A stretch of DNA of 64,000 nt from Eurosta solidaginis (taxonomy: Eukaryota; Arthropoda; Insecta; Diptera; Tephritidae), in contig NC_090322.1 of the NCBI RefSeq assembly GCF_040869045.1, positions 175,474,672-175,538,671 of the forward strand, given 5' to 3'. Positions 24,120 through 35,364 of this stretch are shown piece by piece. The notes below the pieces were generated by a model. The model made no database searches. It saw only the letters and a program-made list of their open reading frames with translations, and was not told the DNA's origin. Position numbers and translations under genes: made by a program. Within the stretch, counting starts at the first letter, position 1. Every line of letters begins with the position of its first letter.

Positions 24120-24740
24120 CTTTTAAAGTTCTAACCTCAGATAAGACAGGAGGCACAAACATCAACTTTATACTCTCCACATAGGTGTTTATGGCACTTT
24201 GCGCATATTACCTTCGTCATTCTTCGTTTGGAAGGACACATGGCACAAATCTTCCGTTTTTTAGTTTCTGTTGCCGGTATCATATTTTCAGATCCATTTG
24301 TAGCATGATGAGGACGTAAATTTATTATGTCATAGTTGGCATATTAAGTCTGTCATCTAAATGACTATTTATAAGGCTAGTAAAAAGCTTTTTCATAAAA
24401 TCTACCCGTTTTAAAGGCTTTTGTCTGACTTTAAATATATTGTGTGTGTAAATAACTAACATACGAATTTATAAAAGAAACGTTCAAGATACCGAAAAAT
24501 TGGCACAATGGCCACCTGTTCGTATTACTTTAGAGCATGATATAATATAAGAATTTGATTTTAAAATATCAAGGGGAACTTCGTCTTCATCCACTTCAGT
24601 TTCTTCACCTGATGAATTCGTCTTTATCTACTTCTGTGTCAAGACTTAATTCACTAGTTTCGCTTTCCAACTCATCATCATCGGTCGAGTAGAGAAACTT
24701 CTCGATTTCCGCATCATTTAAATCACTAGTCGGTTATGAA
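24120..24740 (-). pseudogene. piggyBac transposase remnants
   Basis: The minus strand from about 24740 reads an acidic N-terminal stretch with LNDAEIEKFLYSTDDDELES and then TEVDEDE after a frame change, as in piggyBac transposases. At about 24300-24130 the C-terminal cysteine-rich domain survives: ICAMCPSKRRMTKVICAKCH and then VCASC, a C-x2-C cross-brace finger. The catalytic DDD core between them has been deleted, so the copy cannot move itself. Confidence 0.7.
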
Positions 24741-24920
24741 AAATATACCACAAAACCCTGAAAGTTACATAAACGTCATCCTTCGTCAATTTGCCTATGC
24801 CATAAAACAAACCCGAAAAAAAATTTATTTACGATTTGCGTTCTCCTCTGTATGCATGCATTCAAAGAGAGTAAACAACCGACTATCGCTGTACGAAAGC
24901 GGAGATCAACACGAACAATA

Positions 24921-26686
24921 ACAAGTAAAGGTGCCTAAGTTCGGGTGTAACCGAACATTATATACTCAGCGTGGACTTTAATTGCACATTTCATTTCAGA
25001 TAAATTACTTTTCTACATAACACGTGGCACCGCCCATTAAAAAAAAATGTTTCCCCATTTCCTCTTACAATAAAACTTGATAAGTGAAATATCATTGATT
25101 CAAAACTATTTTTTGCTAAGTTATACCTTATTATTCTAGTCTACGACCCTTTTAATCACCATTTATATAAAAGTGGGCGTGTTTTTTAACCGACTCCGCC
25201 CATTTTTTCTAGAAATATTTTCTGCTATAATATGTGTACACAATTTCATTACGATACGTTAATTTTTCTTCGAGTTATGGCTCCCGAAACAGAAAATTGT
25301 TTAGTCATAAAAGGGGCGGTGCCACACCCATTTTCAAAAGTGTTAGTGTTTTCCAATTGAATGTTATAATTCAATTTAGAAAGTAAAATTCTATTGATAC
25401 AACGCTCTTTTTCGCTAAGATATAGCTTATTATCTTCGTCTACGACCCTTTTAAAAATCTTTTATATAAAAGTGGGCGTGGTTCTTAACCGATTTCGTTA
25501 ATTTTTCTTCAAAGCATTCCTTATAGTAAAGGAAACCTCTCTGCCAAAGTTTGTTACGATAGGTTTAACGATTTTTGATTTATGATTAGTAATATTTGTA
25601 AAATTGATTTTGTCATAAGTGGGCCCATTTTAAAAAATTTTTCCAAATTTTTATCAAGAGTCTCAATATCAGTCCACATGTCAAATTTCAACATTCTAGG
25701 TGTATTATTTACTAAATTATCAGGTTTTTGTGTTTTCCAAAAGTTTATATATATTGTAACGAATTTTCTTCCAAATCCTCTTATTTGCCCTTTTGCTAAG
25801 TTCGAATCACTAAACTGTTGAATAAATAACTCCAATATGTAATAATGCAAAATGGCCTTTATTAAAGTACTTCACAATAACGCTCAAACTGTGCAACGAA
25901 TAGCTTGCTTAATAACCAAACTGATTGATAGCTCAAATGAAACTCTACTATTCAAAATAATACTGCTCTTGCTCGCTAGATAGCGTCTTAATCGAAACCT
26001 CAAATTAAACTGAATTCGAGCGCCTCTACACTTGTTGCCTTATATACTGTCTGATTTCAACGTTGCATCTTCTAGGCGCTTCCAGAATCTACTAGTTGCC
26101 ATTAGCTCTCAAACTTCTCAGCTGTAACTACAATTGCACAATTTTATAGCTTTTCTCATTGCATACTTTCAGGAGTATCTCAGATATATGCATGTGTTTG
26201 TGCATTGATTCTCCGCTGCTCGTATACGTACATGGTACATATGTGTAGACGCAATTATTGTTTCGTTTATGTAGATACATAATGATTGAATTATTGATGT
26301 GAATTCGCGTCACTGCTTAGGATCGGCTTAGAGATAGCAGCACCCCTTAGTTTTGCTAATATTCGTAACAATATAAAAAGTGGGCGAGGTTATAATCCGA
26401 TTTCTCTCATTTTCAATACCAATCTATTCTTGGTCCAGATAAGCTAGTGTACCAAATTTGGTGAAAATATCTCAATATTTACTCAAGTTATCGTCTTAGC
26501 GGACAGACGGACGGACCGACAGACGGACGGACGGACGGACATGGCTCAATCAAATTTTTTTTCGATACTGATGATTTAGATATATGGAAGTTTATATCTA
26601 TCTCGATTCCTTTATATCTGTAGAACCAACCGTTATCCAATCAAAATTAATATACTCTGTGTGCAAAGCACGCTGAGTATAAAAAC
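24921..26686 (+). repeat. Long non-coding repeat (subfamily 2), split by a solo LTR
   Basis: It starts AACAAGTAAAGGTGCCTAAG, then the hairpin GTTCGGGTGTAACCGAAC and ATACTCAGC. It ends with an ACGGACGG run, TATATCTATCTCGATTCC and GCTGAGTATAAAAA. Its body matches 61051-62200 closely. The solo LTR at 25755-26370 interrupts it. No protein is encoded. Confidence 0.8.
25755..26370 (-). mobile_element. Solo LTR, copy b (minus orientation)
   Basis: On the plus strand it reads TGTAACGAATTTTC to ATATTCGTAACA, flanked by atat on both sides. It belongs to a longer subfamily shared with the copy at 41972-42681 (shared block with GCTGCTCGTATACG). Confidence 0.75.
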
Positions 26687-27006
26687 ATATTTACAGTGAA
26701 AATAAGATCGTGCGTAGTCGCTTTGACGAAGGATGACCGTCTAGGGTTAAATGGGGTTGCACTGAAGGTCCCTCAGACACATCCACAAAAAGTAGTAAAA
26801 TTTCTATGCCAGAAAATGCCCAGTGAACCCCGTTCCCAAAGACAAATACCCCAAACTCGCAGTTGAGGACAGCAACCTCCCAGAAGGATGCACGTCACTC
26901 TAGCTCAACATCGATCTGGATACAGTAATAGGTTGAACTCTTACTTATCCAGGATCAACCCCGACGTACCCAATGTAGGTCCCACATGTAACGAGTCCCC
27001 ACATTA

Positions 27007-28170
27007 GGTTAGGTTAGGTTGAGGTGGCTGCCCGAGGAAACACTTAGGCCAGTAGTATTAGGCCCGTTGTGATACCATGAAAATACACCGTTACCTTTCC
27101 TCTTCGAACCATTTTGAGGACCTGATGAAAGCTACCAGGTCCTTGACGTCATGCTCTACAACCTGGCTCAGATTATCAAGAAATGGAGCACCCAGAAAGC
27201 GCTTCCGTGCTCCGCTTAGTGCTGGGCAGTTGCAAATGAGGTGAACCACCGTCTCCTCCTCCTCATCCTCTTTACAACTCCTACAGCATCGACGATAAGG
27301 CGCTCCTAACCTTTCTGCATGCCTACCTATGAGGCAATGACCAGTTAGTGCCCCCATAAGTGTGGAAATTGAATCCCTTCTTAGGTTGTACACGTGACGG
27401 GATCTTTTAGGATCCCATTTAGGCCAGGTTTCTTTCGATGTTCTACACCCCGGTGTTTGTAGCCATCTTTCGTCGGCTTGACGGTGGATGTGGTGTTTTA
27501 GCATTAGCTTACATGTGGACAGGGGCATACCTAAGCGTTCTTGGCCAGGAAGAATCTGCCTGGTTGTACCCTGCCTAGGAAGTTCATATGCAATGCAGTT
27601 TCCCTCTATGTCCCTATGTCCAGGGACCCATGTTAGGTATACAAGGTTCTGTTGAGCAATCTCTTGAAGAGATCGGCGACAGTTTAGTGCTAGTTCAGAA
27701 TTGAACGAGTAAAAGTCAAACGATTTTACGGCAGCTTAGCTGTCGCTGAAAATAAAAATATCCTTGTCGACGGTGTGTGTCTCTATCCTAGCTGTGGCTT
27801 CCATTATGGCTCCAACTTCTGCCTGGAATACACGGGTAGTCTAAAGGATAGCTGGGGGTCAAGGTCCCTTGAGTATACTCCACCTCCAACTCTACCGTTT
27901 AGCTTGGAGCCGTCCGTGTATATGGAAATGCTGCTGTCAATAGCAAGGCACCTATCCGACTCCGTCCAGTCATCCCTTCTGGGGATGTTTATCTTAAAGT
28001 TGGTTTCCGCAACTGCTGTGGTCGCACAGAGATCCGTGCTAAGAGGAAGAAAACTGTATTTGTTTAGTATCACACAAGTTATTCCAACACGACAACTCCC
28101 TTAGACGCAGGGCTGACGTTGCCGCCGCTCGATAACCAGCTAGATCCAATGGAAGGATGTCAAGAATGAA
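27007..28170 (-). mobile_element. Non-LTR retrotransposon, 5'-truncated, with 14-bp target duplication
   Basis: The 14-mer GAGTCCCCACATTA flanks the element at 26993-27006 and 28171-28184. The 3' end on the minus strand finishes in a short AACCT repeat, not poly-A. The surviving DNA covers the RNase H domain and the C-terminal zinc-binding tail. Confidence 0.8.
27091..28073 (-). pseudogene. RNase H and C-terminal tail of a non-LTR pol
   Basis: At 27930-27960 on the minus strand, SSISIYTDGSKLNGRVGGGV carries the first catalytic Asp of RNase H. Further leftward, the 27528-27091 segment ends in a cysteine-histidine cluster (CRSCKEDEEEETVVHLICNC) typical of pol C-termini in R1/I/LOA-type elements, then FLGAPFL. 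The segment between them is shifted in frame. There is no reverse transcriptase because of 5' truncation. Confidence 0.75.
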
Positions 28171-28184
28171 GAGTCCCCACATTA

Positions 28185-28455
28185 CACCAATTATCTTTTC
28201 AATTGCAATGTGACACCAACGCCTCTAACACCCATATCTCTATGGTTTAACCCTGTTGAAACTGCTCTAACTCCCGTAAGAGTATATTGATGAAAATTTT
28301 TGAGTGAATGGGGTGAAGCACTTCTACAACAACAACATAGCCATGCTGAATCCCGAACTTTGGGCAACATGATTATACATTTTAAATCTTTCATAGGTTT
28401 ACCCAAATATTAAATTATGTTTGGACTAAACTTGAAACCTCCCAGTTTACCACAA
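28185..28455. other. No gene seen
   Basis: AT-rich sequence containing a short ACAACAACAACA run near 28325. Confidence 0.4.
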
Positions 28456-28459
28456 CTTT

Positions 28460-30128
28460 TTTTATACTCAGCTGAGCAGAGCTCACAGAGTATATTTATT
28501 TTGTTCGCATAACGGTAATCCGTAACGGCATAAACTAATCGAGATAGATATAGACTTCTATATATCAAAATGATCTAGGCGAAAAAAGAAATTCATTTAG
28601 CCATGTCCGTCCGTCCGTCCGTAAACATGATAACTTGAGTAAATTTTGAGGTATGAGGTATGAAATTTGGTATGTAAGTTCCTGGGCACTCATCTCAGAT
28701 CGCTATTTAAAATGAACGAAATCGGACTATAACCACGCCCACTTTTTCGTTATCGAAAATTTCGAAAAACCGAAAAAGTGCGATAATTCATTACCAAAGA
28801 CAAATAAAGCGATGAAACTTGGTAGGTGAGTTGAACTTATGACGCAGAATAGAAAATTTTTAAAATTTTGGACAATGGGCGTGGTACCGCCCACTTTTAA
28901 AAGAAGGTAATTTAAAAGTTTTGCAAGCTGTAATTTGGCAGTCGTTGAAGATATCATGATGACACTTGGCAGGAACGGTACTCCTATTCCTATATGTGTG
29001 CTAAATAAAAATTAGCAAAATCGGATGACGAAGACGCCCACTTAAAAAAAATTTTTTAAGTCACATTTTAACAAAAAATTTAATATCTTCACACTATATA
29101 AGTTAATTATGCCAACATTCAACTCCAGTAATGATGTGGTGCAACAAAATGCAAAAATAAAAGAAAATTTCAAAATGGGCGTGGCTCCGCCCTTTTTCAT
29201 TTAATTTATCTAGAATACTTTTAATGCCATGAGTCGAACAAAAATTTACCAATCCTTGTGAAATTTGGTAAGGGCATAGCTTCTATGCCGGTAACTGTTT
29301 TCTGTGAAAATGGGCAAAATCGGTTGAAGCCACGCCCAGTTTTTATACACAGTCGACCGTATGTCCTTCCGCTCGGCCCTTAACACGATAACTTGATCAA
29401 AAATCGATATATCTTTACAAAACTTAGTTCACGTACTTACCTGAACTCACTTTATCTTGGTATTTAAAATGGGCGAAATCAGACTATGACCACGCCCAAT
29501 TTTTCGATACCGAAAATTTCGAAAAATTAAAATATGCCATAATCCTATACCAAATACGAAAAAAGGGATGAAAAATGGTGATTGGATTGGTTTTTTGACG
29601 CAAAATATAACTTTGGAAAAAGCTTTGTAAAATAGGTGTGACACCTACCATATTAAGTAAAAGAAAATAAAAAAGTTCTGCAGGGCGAAATCAAAAGCTC
29701 TTGGAATCATGGCAGGAATACTGTTCGTGGTATTACATATATAAATAAATTAGCGGTATCCGACAAATGACGTTGTGGGTCACCCTGGTCCACATTTTGG
29801 TCGATATCTCGAAAACGCCTTCAAATATACAACTAAGGTCCACTCCCTTTTAAAACCCTCATTAATACTTTTAATTTGATACCCATTATAGAGTCACCCC
29901 TGGTCCACCTTTATGGCGATATCTCGAAAAGGCGTCCACCTATAGAACTATGGCCCACTCCCTTCTAAAATGCTCTTTAATACCTTTCATTTGATACCCT
30001 CATACAAACACATTCCAAGGTTATCCTAGGTTCATTTCCCTACATGGTGATTTCCCTTATTTTGTCGCCAAAGCTCTAAGCTGAGTATGTAATGTTCGGT
30101 TGCACCCGAACTCAGCCTTCCTTACTTG
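28460..30128 (-). repeat. Long non-coding repeat, full-length copy (minus orientation)
   Basis: On the minus strand it starts AACAAGTAAGGAAGGCTGAG with the hairpin GTTCGGGTGCAACCGAAC and ATACTCAGC. It ends GCTCTGCTCAGCTGAGTATA plus a run of A. It is about 1.67 kb long. The copy at 38857-40469 is alike along its whole length. The body repeats GGGCGTGG and CGCCCACTTTTT motifs many times and encodes nothing conserved. Confidence 0.85.
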
Positions 30129-30640
30129 TTAAATCTGACTCTGTTAAAATCCTTAACCTATTAGAAGAGATGATAAAGGGAAGAAATAAAGTTTAAAATC
30201 AGATTAAAAGCTAAACTGAAAAGTTTTAATTATGTTTGAAAATATTTTCAAAAACTTTGTAAAAATAAAAAATAAAAAGTATGAAAAGAATGTTCAATAA
30301 TTTCATTGTATGTATAAAACGCTAAGGCATATGTAGTTTCCAATGTAGAAAATAAGTGTGTTTAAATTTCAAACGACGAGAAGCCGCAAAGTTTTAATTT
30401 CATACCAAATTTGGTATGATCATATATTTTGTACAAAAGAGTTTATATTTTACGCAAAATTTTTTAACCGTATATATGTATATAAAGACCATCTCTCCGA
30501 AGTGTTGTGGTGTGCAAACAATCATTATAAAGACCCGAAAGTTTGGGCAGTGTTATCGATGTTGATGGTCCTTTGTCGGATATATGTAAATCCGGTAACA
30601 AGCACCATTAAGGTGTAAGCCCGACCAACTCGGGAACAAT
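30129..30640. other. No gene; short dispersed-repeat block at 30540-30640
   Basis: GTTATCGATGTTGATGGTCC and the following GGATATATGTAAATCCGG resemble 31535-31590 (GTTGTCGATATTGATGGCCC). This is probably a shared retroelement 3' tail. Confidence 0.4.
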
Positions 30641-30649
30641 TTAATATGA

Positions 30650-30795
30650 ACACATCGAACCTCATATAACTACGGAGTGGGGGCGCGATGGCCTAGAAGT
30701 TTCAATATGGACAAATTCCACCGTCATAACGCGTCATAACGTGATAGCGGACAACAAAGAGGCCGATGAGTTGGCAAAGAAAGTAAAGTAGAGAG
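30650..30795 (+). pseudogene. Small RNase H fragment of a non-LTR element
   Basis: The plus strand reads HNVIADNKEADELAKK at about 30736-30783. This is the last conserved block of the RNase H domain in R1/jockey-type pol proteins (consensus G-N-E-x-A-D-x-L-A). Only this block is left. Confidence 0.5.
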
Positions 30796-30799
30796 AAGA

Positions 30800-32240
30800 C
30801 TATATGCTCATGATGTACGTACTAACAGGGTGCTGCCTTCTGGCGTTATTCATGCATTAGTTGGTGCTTAACCGCCTAGGCGACAGATAGGAGCAACAAG
30901 GGATATCAATTCTTCCTTCACTGATAACGAATGGAAGAATCACACTTAACTTCCAATTTTGCATGTCTGTTGCACTTTTCCAATAATTCGGTCAGCAATA
31001 AGCTTCTGACGCCTTGTTATTTTTAAGCCGTTCTCACTTGCGTTATCGGCCGTTCTTATTCCGTCATCATGAAACTTATATGTATATCGCTTTTTCTGAA
31101 ACGGTCTTATATTCATCGGTACTCATTTTATTTCAGTCCACATATTGACACATCGCAAAAAAGAAAAAATAATACTTGCTCATAAAATAGTGAAATGCAG
31201 GGACCCAGGTGAAGATAAACAAATAAGTGCAGCATCAGCACATTTGCCGTTAGTTTACTTTCGGTAAGTATTGTAAATAAATTTGTTCCTTTTTGTGCTG
31301 GCATAAATGCCATAGTCATAACGTCATAGTCATAATCATATTTCTACGTAACTAAGTCCTTTAGACAACCATGCTCCATGCTGATGCTAATCATCAATTA
31401 GCCAGAAAGACTTGGAAATTCTCTCGTACCACCTAGTCTGATTCACAAGTACTCATTCAATAGAAATAGATTGGGTGAGGTTAAGATTTTCAAGACCATA
31501 CTGTTGTTGTTGTTGCGACAAGCACACTTGTTTTGGGGGACAGTTGTCGATATTGATGGCCCTTTGGCGGATATAGATCCGGTACGTACGATCTTGCCTC
31601 ATATTCAACAATAAATTTAATGCTAAAGTGGTAGTTGCACAGACCGAAATAAACCAGTCTAAAACTAGATAAAATGTGATTAAGCAATTCCAGTTGAATT
31701 ACTTATGGTAAGTTAAATTAATGTGAATACCTTCAGTCATGATGTATAAGTTTATGACTCATATGGAAGAGGTCATAGGTCCAAGTGCTTGGGCTGTAAA
31801 AAAGATCTAGGAAGTCTCTGCCAACTCTGAACAATGCTGTATTAGCCAAAACTTTTTTTTTTAACTTTTCGGAATACATAGTTTGATGGTAGGCAAAAAA
31901 CTCTAGTCCAAAGCTAGTACATTTTCTGAGTAATTTGGTATTCCACTGCACCGAAGTGAAGTATTAAATGCATTCATGTATGCGTATGTAGAACGTACGC
32001 AAAATGAGAATTAAAAGCGAGTGCAATGCGTTTTGGGTAAGCAGCGGGAGTAACACATACTACATGAGATATGAGGGAAATATTTCGTCCTACCGTCGGA
32101 AGGTTCAGCGGACAAGATGTAATATCTACACATTGGATGATAGCTTCACCGTAGCCCGAAATACAATCCAGACCATCTGGCTGTGTAATTAAAAAAAAAT
32201 AACGTGATACCAAATCTGAAACCTTCTAAAGTTCTTATAT
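30800..32240. other. No gene seen
   Basis: No conserved coding motif was found. A GTTGTTGTTGTTG run lies near 31501. A TTGGTGCTTAACCG block at about 30859 resembles the end of the non-LTR fragment at 50164-50394. Confidence 0.4.
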
Positions 32241-32252
32241 GTGTGTATATTC

Positions 32253-32690
32253 TGTAACGAATTTAGTGAAATTCCGCTTATTCCAAACCTTCTACTAACG
32301 TTCGAATCGCTAAACTGTTGAATAAACCACTCCAATATTCTGTATAGCAAAATGGTCTTCATTAGACTGATTTGGGAGTAGTACAATTATACTTCACAAT
32401 TAAACTTCACTTCCCAACTGATAGCGTGTTTAAATCAAACTGATTAGTCATGCCTCAGCTTGCGCTGCTTTTATACTCTCGGTTTCCTCGTTCATTCATG
32501 TATATTAGTAGTTTGTATCCATATGCGTGTGTATATGTGAGTACTACTTCGGCTGATGATGACATGCGTTTGTGAGTATCTCTCTGCTGCCTTGTATGGA
32601 TGTGTGTACATGATGATTGATTTGTTTACGTACATACGAGCGGCTGCTTAGAATCGGCTTAGTGGTGCTAGTAATAGTAATACGAATCAT
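32253..32690 (-). mobile_element. Solo LTR, copy c (minus orientation, degraded end)
   Basis: The plus strand starts TGTAACGAATTTAGTGAAAT and carries GCTAAACTGTTGAATAAACC and GCTTTTATACTCTC, the inverse of the family TATA block. The right end (TACGAATCAT) is degraded, so the terminal CA is lost and no clean duplication is seen. Confidence 0.65.
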
Positions 32691-32940
32691 CATCTTTTGC
32701 TTTCTGTCCAGAGGAAAAAGTGAAACCAAATCTGAAACTCTCTGACGTTCTAATATATACACTGATCATCATCATGTGGTGTCTGTGCAAAAGAAATCGT
32801 GTAGTCTTTACCCAGAAGATAAGGTGATCCTTGATCAAGTAAAGCAAGGTGCTTCGCAAATGGTTAATACTGTTTATAGGATTACGTTGCAAAGAGCAGT
32901 GAGAGCATAACCATGCTTTTATATATACTATAAACCTTAT

Positions 32941-33269
32941 TTAAGCGACCGACGTGGTGTGGTGGTAGTGTGCCGGTGTTGGTGTGCCGCCTACCACACC
33001 GAAGTTCGTGGGTTCAACTGCCGGTCAAAAGCAACATCGAAAATTTAGAAAAAAACATGTTTCAATTAGATAAAGGGTTTTCTACCATGAAAATCTTCTC
33101 AGTGAAAATTCATCTGCCTTGCAGATGCCGTTCGGAATCCTCATAAAACAAATAGGTCCCATCCTGCCAATTTGTAGGGAAAGTTAAAAAGGGCACGACG
33201 CAAATTGAAAGAGAAGCTCGCGTTAAAATCTCGTCGGAGGTTGTCGTGCCTTACATTTATTTATTTATT
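32941..33269 (+). repeat. Full-length tRNA-derived SINE with 12-bp target duplication
   Basis: It is flanked by TATAAACCTTAT at 32929-32940 and 33270-33281. The head has an A-box-like GTGGTGGTAGTGTGC and a B-box-like GGGTTCAACTGCC about 50 bp apart. The body then follows the family order to the TTACATTTATTTATTTAT tail. This is the only copy in the window that keeps the polymerase III head intact. Confidence 0.85.
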
Positions 33270-33281
33270 TATAAACCTTAT

Positions 33282-34284
33282 CTTAGAATAGTTTTTTAAG
33301 GTCCCCAATTCTAGAGCTTATGAAGTAGGGCGCTTTTCAAAAGATTTTTGAGATTGGGCATTTTGGAAATTCTTCCTTTAAGTGCTTAGTGAGTGGTGCT
33401 CTTCAAATGCTGTCATACTACTTAAGATATTATAAAAATAGCTAGATAATTACAAAGTACATGTCGATTGGTATACGCTTATGCCCAATATACACTTACT
33501 CATATCTCGAGCAACCCAATCTATTAAAAAGACTGCATTAAATGAGCACTTTAACATGTAAACTAGGTTGGTTTTTTATTACGATTTTCAACTAACAGTG
33601 CTTATATATAGCCAACTACAAATGTCCCGAATGTAACGAGGATGTACTCTGAGCCTCGCCCGTTCAGTCTGGGCCCAGCAAAAAGGAGAGTGATTCACGG
33701 CTCACCGTCCTACAAAAATACGTCAACAAATCAGGCTATTCTTTAACATATAACAAGAAGGAAGAAAATAGAGACAAATGATTAAGCATTAGTTTTCACT
33801 AGGTCAAATTTGACCACAGACTTGGTCATCTATCTATAAATCTTATAAAAAAAAGTCGCTAAATGCCATGTATGCACATCACTTCATACAGAATGCTCCG
33901 ATATTAAAACGGTTTTTTGCATTTGAAAGCTTCGCTACGTGAGATGGTACAGTTAATATAATTTGAAGATATATATTATAAGGGTGTGGCAAATTGCCAA
34001 AATGTAGTAAAATATCATAAAATTTTTGCTTACACAGCTATAACTCATAAACGGATGGATGGATTTAAAAAATTCTACTTTTCCTTGATTCATTTCTTAT
34101 ATCAGCTAAATTGTTTAAACAAAAGTAACATTTTTACCAAAAAATGTGTTTGTGTGGCTGTTCGCTGTAAACTATGCGGCCTAATTGCTTTTGAGTGAGG
34201 CATGATGCGACACATACATACATACATATATAGCATTCGCTGCGTTATTTAACTTCGGTCGTAGGTTTATAGGTATGTATGTAT
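33282..34284. other. No gene seen
   Basis: AT-rich sequence with CATACATACATA runs near 34208. No conserved motif was recognised. Confidence 0.4.
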
Positions 34285-35364
34285 GTACATCGCTACATAG
34301 TATAAAACAAAGTCACTTTTTCTGTCCCTATGTCCCGTTTAATACTTAAACCTTTAAAAATACGCAACGGGTTTTGATGCGCTTTTTTTAATAGATAAAG
34401 AGTGATTGAAGAGGAGGGAACGGATGAACATATTTGGCTGAAAATTGGTGGAGGGGTAGCTTAGTACCAGGAGACAAACATAGGAAAATTTTTATTCCGT
34501 ACTGGCTAGGGTCTTGAGATCAAAACGTGGACCTGGGTAATCCTGGGATGTGTTTGTACAATATGGGTAACAAATGGAAGCTGTTTATGAGTACTTTATA
34601 ACAGAGTAATTTTTATACCGCTGGGTGACTAGGGTCTCAAAATATAGGCCAAAACCTGGACCCAGATACCCCTAGAATATGTGTGTAATAGGAATATCAA
34701 ATGGAAGCTGTTGCTGAGAGCTTTAAAGTAATTTTCATTGTGATATTCGATTTAGCCGCATCAACCTGGCAAAACTGATAAATATGCATGCGAAGCCGAA
34801 ATAAAGACATGAATTAATAATACCCACATAACTATTTACATACGTCCTATTCGATTTGCCTGGCAATAAGGGATGAAGAAGAATGGGAAAAACTTGAGAG
34901 AAGAGAAAAGGCGGAAGGAGAAGGAGACTGAGAAAGAGATAGAGTGAGACGAAGATAGAGATAGATGAAGCGAAAAGACGAAGGGAGGAGTGAATAAAAG
35001 GATTAAGAAAAATGGGTGATGGGGGAAGCAGAGTTAGACGGAAAAAGCTTAATAAAATATATGCAATGATTCAAAGTTCGATTCGAGCTCAAGGCCAGAA
35101 CAAAAATTTTTTCTAATGATAATTATTGTTATTTTTTAATTTTTCTAAATTTGAAAAATTGTATTTTGTTTTTGGAATAGAAAGTAGAAAATTTTTCAGA
35201 CAACCTGCCATAGCTGCGCAGATAGATCCATTTCGAAATTATTGTTCTGGCCTTGAGTTCGAATCGAACCTTGAATCATTTATCAATCGGCCGATAAAAA
35301 CAAAAACAAAATGTATGTAGATAGACCAAATTTAGGGCAGAACAACGTCTGACGGGGCTGCTAG
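34285..35364 (+). mobile_element. Non-autonomous Helitron ending in CTAG
   Basis: The 3' end GGGCAGAACAACGTCTGACG, then GGGCTGCTAG and T, matches the end style of insect Helitrons (CTAG followed by host T). The leader ATAGTATAAAACAAAGTCAC is likewise typical. A purine-rich tract fills 34872-35045. No helicase is encoded. The 5' boundary is approximate. Confidence 0.6.
35066..35280. repeat. 39-bp inverted repeat (foldback) inside the Helitron
   Basis: Left arm 35066-35104 and right arm 35242-35280 are inverse copies with two mismatches (core CGAGCTCAAGGCCAGAACAA). They enclose about 137 bp of AT-rich sequence. This could be a small MITE or a foldback. Confidence 0.75.

Larger units (their letters stand above)
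23778..26746 (-). mobile_element. piggyBac-like element with nested repeats
   Basis: The left end CCCTGGACGGCCATCCTT and the inverse of the right end, CCCTAGACGGTCATCCTT, match except for two transitions. Both are bounded by TTAA, the piggyBac target. A subterminal motif, AACGTCATCCTTCGTCA, recurs at 23810 and 24772. The minus strand holds remnants of transposase. A long non-coding repeat (24921-26686) was inserted later. Confidence 0.8.

Noticed and set aside
27005..27022. AGGTTAGGTTAGGTT run looking like an arthropod telomere repeat (TTAGG)n
   Set aside because: It sits exactly at the 3' end of a minus-strand non-LTR element bounded by a target duplication, so it is the element's tail. Higher flies also lack TTAGG telomeres.
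28460..30128. Short ORFs inside the long repeat (for example 28727-28957 minus) as genes
   Set aside because: The same frames are interrupted in the sister copies, so they are not conserved coding sequence.
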